NCBI GenBank assembly: GCA_945874095.1
Contig: CAMCFM010000165.1
Span: forward strand, 1-8,183
DNA from: Candidatus Kuenenia stuttgartensis
Lineage (GTDB): Bacteria; Planctomycetota; Planctomycetia; Isosphaerales; Isosphaeraceae
DNA length: 8,183 nt
Direction: 5' to 3'
Under the pieces are notes generated by a model. It was given only the letters and a program-made list of their open reading frames with translations, made no database searches and had not been told where the DNA came from. Positions 1 through 5,544 of the stretch are shown piece by piece (within the stretch, counting starts at the first letter, position 1; each line of letters begins with the position of its first letter). Both the position numbers and the translations under genes were made by a program.

Positions 1-1469
1 TCCTCTGGTGATACCTGGGTCAACCTCATCCCAACGGCACGTTCCAGGCTTGCGGAACTTTTCGCCAGTTCGGTTTCAACCTGAGCAATCTGAAGCTCTA
101 CAGCCAAAACATCGCGCGATGCGGAGAGCATGGAAAGAACGTCTGTACCTGCCTTGCCGGACCGATAGTCGGATTCGACGGATTCGAGAATCCTGCGAGT
201 GTTGGGCAGGTTCGTATCCTGAATCAGATTCAGGACTTGTCGCTGAACTTTGACAGAGTTGTGAAGTGTGCGAATGTCGCGCCGGGACTGGTTTTTCTCG
301 GCTTCATAAAGTGCTCTGTCTGCAGCAGTTCTGGCCTGTGCTTCAGCCACACCGGCGGCAATCTTGGCTCGATACACTGGCAGATTGAAACCCACAAACA
401 AGCCGATATTGGGTACGCCCATGGCGGTTTGGGGCTGAATGGCGTTTGTCTTTTGCATACTCTGAAAAATAAAGCCGAGTGAGACGTTGGGCTTTCCGCG
501 CAGGGCCGCCAATTCTTCTGCGATTTGGTCTCGTTCGATTGCCGCGAGTCGGCCGCTTAGGTCGGGACGGGCTTGAACAGCAATTTCGTAGAGCTGTTCC
601 AAAGCGTCTGGAATCTCCACCTGCTCGATCTGCAAGTCTTGTGTGGTCATGGAGATCAAGTGATCTGCGCTACCGGGCTCGCCCAGAATTCGGGCCAGTT
701 CTGCCAGAGCAGATTCAGACTCTCCACTTAAGGTCGCATGTTCGCGATCGATTTCGGAGATGCTGATCTCGGCACGAATCACGTCCGACTGGGCTGCAGT
801 GCCGGTTCTGTAACGTTCCTGGGCCAATGTCAGGAAGTCTTTTGCGAGCTTTTTGTTTTGATCCAGAATGGCTGACGCACGTTTGATATATTGTAAATCG
901 GCGTAAGTTTTTTTGAGGTCAGCTACGGTGTCAAGTTCTGTAGCAGAAAGCTCTTCGAGAGCGATTCTGACATCCTTCTCAGCCACCATTCCGCGTCGTC
1001 GCAAAGTGCCTGACCAGGGGAATTGCTGTGCGATCAGGAAGTCGTAAGGCATATACCCCATCAAGGAATATTGAGGGGCGACGGAGGGGATCGGAAAGAT
1101 TGAGTTTGAGATTACGGGATCGTCCAGCGACCGGGCCTGTACGATGCGATGTCCAAGACTTTCGACATTCAACCGAGCCGCCTGAACCATCGGATTCTGG
1201 GCAAGTGCCAATCCGATCAGCTCTTCTAAAGTCTTTGATGGACTTGCGTTTGATGGAGGCAGATGGATTGATGTCGAGGATTCCGGAGGCAGAGCGACCG
1301 CCTCCAACTGCGTGCGAGTTATGGAAGTGTCTGTTTTGGCTGGAACGACGGCAGGCTTGACCTGAGGTGCTTCGTGCTTCAGTTCAGTCAATGTGGTGAT
1401 ACATCCGCTTGTCATAAAAGCGGTTGCAATCAAAACAGTCTGTAAGGCCCGGTGATTCGTTGCCAACAT
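1..1469 (-). CDS. TolC-family outer-membrane efflux lipoprotein, heavy-metal (CusC-like) type, 3' end cut by window edge
   Basis: I translated this partial gene directly from the minus strand: ATG at 1469-1467, then 489 open codons to the left edge. Residues 1-23 look like a lipoprotein signal peptide: basic start, hydrophobic stretch, then TSG-Cys23, a permissive lipobox. Residues 24-78 form a Pro/Thr/Ser-rich linker. Two outer-membrane efflux repeats follow, about 79-265 and 288-480. They carry matching helix motifs, RYRTGTAAQSDVIRAE (220-235) and DYRSGKAGTDVLSM (434-447), and a membrane strand near GFNLPVYR (360-367). The segment QQFPWSGTLRRRG (148-160) matches the FPW-x-G-x-L motif I associate with heavy-metal efflux TolC proteins. 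Such proteins form the outer-membrane channel of an RND or similar tripartite pump, so adaptor and pump genes may lie beyond the left edge. The C-terminus is probably only a few residues past the edge. No strong Shine-Dalgarno precedes the ATG. Family is near certain; metal specificity is inference. Confidence 0.92.
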   Translation of the reverse strand, partial: MLATNHRALQTVLIATAFMTSGCITTLTELKHEAPQVKPAVVPAKTDTSITRTQLEAVALPPESSTSIHLPPSNASPSKTLEELIGLALAQNPMVQAARLNVESLGHRIVQARSLDDPVISNSIFPIPSVAPQYSLMGYMPYDFLIAQQFPWSGTLRRRGMVAEKDVRIALEELSATELDTVADLKKTYADLQYIKRASAILDQNKKLAKDFLTLAQERYRTGTAAQSDVIRAEISISEIDREHATLSGESESALAELARILGEPGSADHLISMTTQDLQIEQVEIPDALEQLYEIAVQARPDLSGRLAAIERDQIAEELAALRGKPNVSLGFIFQSMQKTNAIQPQTAMGVPNIGLFVGFNLPVYRAKIAAGVAEAQARTAADRALYEAEKNQSRRDIRTLHNSVKVQRQVLNLIQDTNLPNTRRILESVESDYRSGKAGTDVLSMLSASRDVLAVELQIAQVETELAKSSASLERAVGMRLTQVSPE

Positions 1470-1578
1470 GATAGTAGAATCATCGACTGATAAAACGGGC
1501 CGACTTTGCAGAAAATATGGGATGTGACGGATTTGACGGAGTCGGGTATTGTTGTTTGGGGGGCGTTAGCTCCGGTTA

Positions 1579-1607
1579 GGTTGGATTTGGTTTGGTTTTA
1601 TCTAGCC
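1579..1607. repeat. T/G-rich direct repeat, copy a
   Basis: Bases 1579-1607 begin GGTTGGATTTGGTTTGG and end CTAGCC. They recur at 1626-1653 with a single one-base indel in the T-run, a period of about 47 bp. Each copy follows a version of the GCGCTAGCCCCGG core, so core plus T/G tail looks like one composite unit in the orientation opposite to 1655-1763. Confidence 0.9.
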
Positions 1608-1610
1608 TGT

Positions 1611-1629
1611 CTTTGCGCTAGCCCCGGTT
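1611..1629. repeat. Inverted copy of the CTAG repeat core
   Basis: Bases 1611-1629 (CTTTGCGCTAGCCCCGGTT) are the reverse complement, with one mismatch, of 1672-1690 and of 1736-1754 inside the two direct repeats. RNA or single-stranded DNA across 1611-1690 could fold into a stem of about 19 bp with a loop of roughly 42 bases. A more decayed relative with two changes in the 15-base core lies at 1563-1577. Confidence 0.9.
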
Positions 1630-1653
1630 GGATTTGGTTTGGTTTTTCTAGCC
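1626..1653. repeat. T/G-rich direct repeat, copy b
   Basis: Second copy of the T/G-rich unit at 1579-1607. It overlaps the end of the inverted core (1611-1629) and finishes with CTAGCC at 1648-1653, directly before the first 45-bp repeat. Confidence 0.9.
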
Positions 1654-1654
1654 A

Positions 1655-1699
1655 TTTGGTTTTGATAATCGAACCGGGGCTAGCGCCAAGCCCGGCTAG
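1655..1699. repeat. 45-bp direct repeat, copy 1
   Basis: Bases 1655-1699 recur at 1719-1763 with one mismatch (C1691 versus G1755); the first 36 bases (1655-1690) are identical. The unit begins TTTGGTTTTGATAATCG, continues through the core GGGGCTAGCGCCAAG and ends in CCGGCTAG. The period between copies is 64 bp. The 13-mer CCGGGGCTAGCGC (1674-1686) is the exact reverse complement of 1615-1627. Confidence 0.95.
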
Positions 1700-1718
1700 C
1701 AAGATTGGGCTAGCGTTG

Positions 1719-1763
1719 TTTGGTTTTGATAATCGAACCGGGGCTAGCGCCAAGGCCGGCTAG
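1719..1763. repeat. 45-bp direct repeat, copy 2
   Basis: Second copy of the unit at 1655-1699, differing only at position 1755. The 19 bases between the copies (1700-1718) contain another GGGCTAGCG piece (1708-1715), so the spacer is itself derived from related sequence. Confidence 0.95.
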
Positions 1764-1792
1764 AAAAGAGCCGATAAAGTGCCGCGTGGCGA

Positions 1793-3382
1793 TCACTTCG
1801 GTGGTTTTTTCTCTGGCGGAACATCGCTTGGGATGCGGCCAAGGCCTTTTTGTACGGCGTCGAGAATGCGATCGGCGCGGAATGGCTTATAAAGTACGGT
1901 GCTCATGCCTTCGTTTCGGGCTTTGACAATCGAGTGTTTCTGGTCGTATGCAAAGCCGGTCATGAGGATGATTGGCAGGTTGGACTGGATGGCCCTCAAG
2001 TCCATGAAGATTTCGTATCCGTTCATGTCGGGCAGGAAAATATCGCTGATGGCGAGGTTGTAATTTGAGCCTCTGGCTAGCGCCAGAGCTTCAGAACCGT
2101 CACGTGCGGTTTCCACTGTGGCGCCCCACTGGCCCAGCAAGTGGTGGGCGGCCCGGCGGGTGGCTTCATCGGAATCTACGAACAGAATCCGCATGTCCAG
2201 CAGTGGAGGAGGTGGCCGATCCGCCTGAATTCGGGTCGGCGTGGGTGCTACGGCTTCGACCTCTTTAATCTTCGTGCGAATGTCTCTGGCTCTGACAATC
2301 AAGTGGCGAAGGCGACGGATAATGTCGTCGTCGTGGCCTACATATCGGTCCAGAACGAATGTGGCGTCGCTCAGGATTTCGTCCACCGGCAAGGCCACCG
2401 ACCTCCAGATTTTGTCGACACTTTCGTGATATGCCCGCGAAGTTTCGGCTTGGAGGAGGTCGAGAGTATGCAGAGCCTGGGCCAGATTCTGAGCGTATAC
2501 GTCGAGAAACTGTCGGTCGCTGACTGAGAAAGCGTCGATCGAATCCGACTCGACATTCAATGTCCCAAGCAGTTGGCTTTGATCGATAAGTGGAATGGTG
2601 TAAGAGCTTAAGGCGTTGGCGGCACCTTCCAGATAGAGCGAATCCTTACGCGTGTCGCGGCAAAGATAGCTCTTTCCAGTGGCGGCCACGTGGCCAGTCA
2701 CGCCCTGCCCTGTCTCGGAAACGTGGAGCTTCCGGTTTTCAGCGTCGACGGTCATGCCCTCGGAGAGCAACGGTACGAGCATGTCAGTGCCCGATTCCAC
2801 CAGCCTGATTTCGACATTCCTGACCCCGAGGAGTTCTTTGAGGTCCCGGATGATATTGTATTTGAGTAAATCCGTGCGTTCCTCAAGCCCCATTTCCTGG
2901 ATATCCTGAGCGGATAAATCCGAGAGCTTTTCGCCGGCTTCGTAAATCGCTTTTAACTTTTGTTCCTGCTGAATCTCGTTCGTCACATCGCTTAACAGAA
3001 CGATCAGCCTTGATACCACTTCGTTTTCATCACGCACCGGAGTGGCGGTCATTCCCAGATATTTGTTGGCTTCCACACGAAGTACGCAGACTTCGGGGTT
3101 ACCGGTTCTGAGAGCGGCTTGCATCGGGCAATCATCGCGCTCAATAATTTCCGGGGCTCCGAAGAGTCGGAAGAATTTCGAGCCGATCGGCTCAAGCCCC
3201 TGCTCCACCAACCTTCGGAAAGCTGGGTTGCACCATAGGACCCGCTCTTCGACATCCACCACGGCGATGCCTTCTGAGAGTGATCCGATGATTTCGTCAG
3301 CCGTGATCATCCTCGACCGCCCGTCTTTCTCGATTTGCAGGTTGGTTGACGTAAAGCCATACCAGCCGCTCTCATGATTCAT
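1793..3382 (-). CDS. PAS-GAF-receiver signalling protein lacking a kinase catalytic domain
   Basis: Residue numbers count from the GTG at 3409. A PAS domain (about 35-145, core EGIAVVDVEERVLWCNPAFR) is followed by a GAF domain (about 170-320, with ETGQGVTGHVAATGKSYLC and PLIDQSQLLGTLNVES). A helical stretch (325-386), a Pro-rich linker (387-403) and a C-terminal receiver domain (406-524) come next. The receiver looks functional: acidic pair D412/D414, phospho-acceptor D456 in AISDIFLPDMNG, T484 and K508. No HATPase domain exists, and the helical stretch lacks the H-box histidine expected of a dimerisation/phosphotransfer domain. No DNA-binding or enzymatic output domain is visible, so a partner kinase probably phosphorylates it; this is inference. 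I chose the ATG at 3382 (529 aa), which has AGAAG upstream; GTG 3409 (538 aa) and ATG 3310 are alternatives. It is transcribed divergently from the isochorismatase-fold gene. Ligands are unknown. Confidence 0.88.
   Translation of the reverse strand: MNHESGWYGFTSTNLQIEKDGRSRMITADEIIGSLSEGIAVVDVEERVLWCNPAFRRLVEQGLEPIGSKFFRLFGAPEIIERDDCPMQAALRTGNPEVCVLRVEANKYLGMTATPVRDENEVVSRLIVLLSDVTNEIQQEQKLKAIYEAGEKLSDLSAQDIQEMGLEERTDLLKYNIIRDLKELLGVRNVEIRLVESGTDMLVPLLSEGMTVDAENRKLHVSETGQGVTGHVAATGKSYLCRDTRKDSLYLEGAANALSSYTIPLIDQSQLLGTLNVESDSIDAFSVSDRQFLDVYAQNLAQALHTLDLLQAETSRAYHESVDKIWRSVALPVDEILSDATFVLDRYVGHDDDIIRRLRHLIVRARDIRTKIKEVEAVAPTPTRIQADRPPPPLLDMRILFVDSDEATRRAAHHLLGQWGATVETARDGSEALALARGSNYNLAISDIFLPDMNGYEIFMDLRAIQSNLPIILMTGFAYDQKHSIVKARNEGMSTVLYKPFRADRILDAVQKGLGRIPSDVPPEKKPPK
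2071..2088. repeat. Small palindrome inside the receiver-domain coding region
   Basis: CTCTGGC (2071-2077) pairs perfectly with GCCAGAG (2082-2088) around the loop TAGC. The centre GGCTAGCGCC (2075-2084) is the same ten bases found in the intergenic repeats at 1678-1687 and 1742-1751. Here it encodes residues around ALALARG of the receiver domain, so it may simply be codon coincidence. Confidence 0.6.
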
Positions 3383-3481
3383 TCGTCGACTTCTGATTCG
3401 TTTTCGCACAGTATGAACTATAGTAACAGATCCCCGGAAAACTTAAACTAGAGTCACCTCATCTTTGCTCGTTTTTGAATC

Positions 3482-4096
3482 ATGCATTCGCTTCAAGAAC
3501 ACGCATCACCATCTATTGAGACAGATCTTTCCATGCTTCCTGTAAAACGGCTTGTGGCAAATCAGGTACAGATTCTGGTCGTCGACCTTCAGGAACGGCT
3601 CGTTCCAGGGATCGACGGCAAGGAACTCGTTCTGGCCAACACCATTCGCATCCTAAAAATCGCCCAGCTTCTGGACATCCCCACTCTGGCTACTGTCCAA
3701 TACCCCAAAGGATTGGGGCAGACGATTGAACCCATCGCCAGCCTTTTAACCAGCGAACCTGTTCCTAAAATGACCTTTAGTGCGATCGACCCTGATGCCG
3801 TCCGTGAATGGATCAACCCTGACTTTGCCACCATTCTTGTGGGGATCGAAACCCATGTTTGCCTGGCCCAAACCGCGCTTGATCTGCTGGAGATGGGCGT
3901 GACGGTGGTGATGCCTGTGGATGCCGTTTCAGCCCGAAATCGGTTGGATCACGACACCGCCATGCATAGGCTGACCCAGGCAGGCGTGATACCGACTACG
4001 ACGGAAGCCCTTCTGTTTGAATGGATTGCAACAGCTGAGCATACTCATTTCAAGGCGGTCAGCAAGATCGTGAAAGAGTTTGACAAGGGGTTGTAA
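3482..4096 (+). CDS. Isochorismatase-family cysteine hydrolase
   Basis: This 204-residue protein has the size and fold signature of the isochorismatase-like hydrolases. The expected catalytic triad is in order: D35 in ILVVDLQERL, K96 in PVPKMTFS, and the nucleophile C127 in LVGIETHVCLAQTALDLL, where the GIET segment before the cysteine corresponds to the family's cis-peptide region. The later block DAVSARNRLDHDTAMHRL (147-164) is also typical. It resembles the YcaC/ISOC (isochorismatase-domain) branch more than true EntB, having no carrier-protein domain. The substrate cannot be read from sequence; family members cleave amides or vinyl ethers. No signal peptide is evident, so it is probably cytosolic. 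The start is uncertain: ATG 3482 has no Shine-Dalgarno, and ATG 3533 (residue 18) would leave a compact N-terminus just before the first strand. It is divergent from the PAS-GAF-receiver gene. Confidence 0.9.
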   Translation: MHSLQEHASPSIETDLSMLPVKRLVANQVQILVVDLQERLVPGIDGKELVLANTIRILKIAQLLDIPTLATVQYPKGLGQTIEPIASLLTSEPVPKMTFSAIDPDAVREWINPDFATILVGIETHVCLAQTALDLLEMGVTVVMPVDAVSARNRLDHDTAMHRLTQAGVIPTTTEALLFEWIATAEHTHFKAVSKIVKEFDKGL

Positions 4097-4104
4097 TTGA
4101 GAGA

Positions 4105-4120
4105 GAATTCAACAGAATTC
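4105..4120. repeat. Weak hairpin just after the hydrolase gene
   Basis: Two GAATTC palindromes (4105-4110 and 4115-4120) are separated by AACA, so they can pair as a 6-bp stem with a 4-base loop. It starts eight bases after the stop codon. It is AT-rich and has no following T-run, so a terminator role is only possible. Confidence 0.4.
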
Positions 4121-4158
4121 ATCACGCCCAAATCATTTCCACCTATCCGCTAGCCCTC

Positions 4159-4191
4159 GAGTCAGTTAAAATCACTCCCTTGCGCTGACTC
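4159..4191. repeat. Inverted repeat upstream of the aminotransferase gene
   Basis: GAGTCAG (4159-4165) and CTGACTC (4185-4191) are exact inverted repeats separated by 19 bases, in the gap before the aminotransferase gene. An operator or a transcript hairpin are both possible; nothing else in the sequence decides between them. Confidence 0.45.
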
Positions 4192-4270
4192 TCGATATTC
4201 AGCCCTGATGGAATCGCAGATTTCAACCTCCCATTTCCTCAACACCTGCCAGCCTGAAAAAAACGAAGAC

Positions 4271-5464
4271 ATGAGCCAATCAAAGACCTATGCCCCGTTG
4301 ACAGTTCAAGACCGCGTTCTGATGGGCCCTGGCCCGAGCCCAGTGGCTCCGCGAGTTCTTTCGGCCATGAGCCTGCCACTTTACGGGCACCTCGACCCTG
4401 AATTTGTCAAAATCATGGACGAGACTCAGAATCGTCTGCGCGATGTCTTTAAAACTCAAAACAAGCTCACACTGGCCGTCTCAGGTACGGGTTCAGCCGG
4501 CATGGAAGCTGTAATTGTGAACTTGATCGAGCCTGGCGATAAAATGCTGGTCTGCGTCAACGGTGTTTTTGGCGAGCGCATGTGCGATGTCGCAGGACGT
4601 GCCGGAGCCGACGTGATTCGGATTGATCGTCCGTATGGACAAGTCTTTACGCCAGAAGAAGTGGAAGCCGCAATTAAAGCGCACCACCCGGTGATGGTCG
4701 GTATCGTGCATGCGGAAACATCCACGGGAGCCTGGCAGCCTGTCGAAGAAATCGCTCGGATTGCTCACGAAAATGGTGCATTGATTGCAATCGACACCGT
4801 GACGAGTCTGGCAGGCGTGCCTGTTGAAATTGACGGATGGGATATCGACGCCGTTTATTCAGGCACCCAAAAGTGCTTGTCATGCCCACCTGGCCTGGCC
4901 CCTGCCTCGTTCGGCGAGCGTGCCATGGCGAAAATCAGGGCCAGAAAGACGAAGGTCCAGAGCTGGTACCTCGACCTGACCATGATCGAAAAATACTGGG
5001 GTTCTGACCGGTTCTACCACCATACAGCTCCAATCAGCATGAACTATGCTTTGTATGAAGCACTTGGAATCGTTCTGGAAGAAGGACTTGAGGCACGTCA
5101 TGCCCGCCACATGCTGAACCATAAGGCTCTGGCAGCCGGAATTGAAGCCCTTGGGATGTCGTATTTCACTCAGGAAGGCTTCCGTTTGCCTCAGCTGAAT
5201 TGCGTGAACATCCCCGACGGAGTGGACGACATGACTGTCCGCCGCCGCCTGCTCAGCGAATGGGGAATTGAAATCGGTGGGGGCCTGGGCCCAGTCAAAG
5301 GCAAGGCCTGGCGGATCGGCCTGATGGGCCACGGTTCCTGCCCTGAAAATGTCAGGCTGGTTCTGGGAGCCTTGGAAACAAGTCTTCGAGACCTCGGTGC
5401 CGTGAAGTCTGAAGGTGCTGCCGTGGCTGCTGCCGACCACGTCTACGCCGCTTCAAAAGCTTAA
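4271..5464 (+). CDS. Alanine-glyoxylate / serine-pyruvate-type aminotransferase (class V, PLP-dependent)
   Basis: Numbering is from the ATG at 4271 (397 aa); the frame is also open to an ATG at 4208 (418 aa). I prefer 4271 because family members usually reach the LMGPGPSPV motif within about 15 residues. Visible landmarks are LMGPGPSPV (17-25), YGHLDPEF (38-45), the cofactor-binding turn SGTGSAGMEA (71-80), D175 in AIDTVTS, the Schiff-base lysine K201 in YSGTQKCLSCPPG, HHTAPISMNYALYEAL (250-265) and R348 in WRIGLMGH, the expected carboxylate-binding arginine. Length and motifs fit the soluble alanine-glyoxylate/serine-pyruvate group, which moves an amino group between alanine or serine and glyoxylate or pyruvate. 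The exact donor cannot be read from sequence. A short Ala-rich tail (about 382-397) follows the fold. It lies downstream of the hydrolase gene with a gap large enough for its own promoter. Confidence 0.93.
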   Translation: MSQSKTYAPLTVQDRVLMGPGPSPVAPRVLSAMSLPLYGHLDPEFVKIMDETQNRLRDVFKTQNKLTLAVSGTGSAGMEAVIVNLIEPGDKMLVCVNGVFGERMCDVAGRAGADVIRIDRPYGQVFTPEEVEAAIKAHHPVMVGIVHAETSTGAWQPVEEIARIAHENGALIAIDTVTSLAGVPVEIDGWDIDAVYSGTQKCLSCPPGLAPASFGERAMAKIRARKTKVQSWYLDLTMIEKYWGSDRFYHHTAPISMNYALYEALGIVLEEGLEARHARHMLNHKALAAGIEALGMSYFTQEGFRLPQLNCVNIPDGVDDMTVRRRLLSEWGIEIGGGLGPVKGKAWRIGLMGHGSCPENVRLVLGALETSLRDLGAVKSEGAAVAAADHVYAASKA

Positions 5465-5531
5465 TCAATATGTGGTTTGCCAATTCTGGCGAATCAGGTG
5501 GAAAAAATGAGGCTGGATTGACCTTCGAATC

Positions 5532-5536
5532 AGGAG
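5532..5536 (+). promoter_or_regulatory. Shine-Dalgarno site that fixes the start of the coiled-coil protein
   Basis: AGGAG at 5532-5536 sits eight bases before the ATG at 5545. It is the only strong ribosome binding site I find in the window. It favours this start over the upstream in-frame ATG at 5470, which would add 25 residues without hydrophobic or domain character. Confidence 0.75.
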
Positions 5537-5544
5537 CGGTGACC

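Larger units (their letters stand above)
1470..1792. other. Non-coding CTAG-rich repeat tract between two minus-strand genes
   Basis: This 323-base gap separates the stop of the PAS-GAF-receiver gene (1793) from the start of the efflux gene (1469), both on the minus strand. I see no convincing gene in it. The right two thirds (about 1560-1765) are short direct and inverted repeats, listed separately, with eight CTAG tetramers between 1602 and 1763. The left part (1470-1560) must hold any promoter for the efflux gene unless transcription reads through, but I find no good -35/-10 pair on the minus strand. Immediately after the 1793 stop there is a small hairpin, CGGCT 1757-1761 pairing with AGCCG 1769-1773. 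It has no T-run, so it is not a canonical intrinsic terminator. Confidence 0.85.

Noticed and set aside
8..1360. Series of plus-strand open frames of 81-110 residues
   Set aside because: They are antisense to the continuous TolC-family frame, which has clear domain motifs; they show no recognisable protein features.
1671..1740. GGTTCGATTATC on the minus strand resembles a tRNA T-arm
   Set aside because: No acceptor stem, D-arm or anticodon arm can be assembled around it; the match is part of the repeat unit.
1655..1754. CRISPR-like pattern: two identical 36-base repeats separated by 28 bases
   Set aside because: There are only two copies, the similarity continues into the supposed spacer, the spacer holds another CTAGC fragment, related units lie in the opposite orientation, and no cas gene is present.
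1506..1926. Plus-strand open frames of 85 and 68 residues across the repeat tract
   Set aside because: Their translations simply repeat the DNA repeats (the VLIIEPGLAP segment occurs in both), there is no ribosome binding site or domain, and the second overlaps the receiver gene antisense.
2141..2527. 128-residue plus-strand open frame
   Set aside because: It is antisense to the PAS-GAF-receiver gene and has no domain signature.
4880..5440. 186-residue minus-strand open frame
   Set aside because: It lies entirely antisense to the aminotransferase gene, whose catalytic motifs are intact, and its composition looks like a frame shadow.
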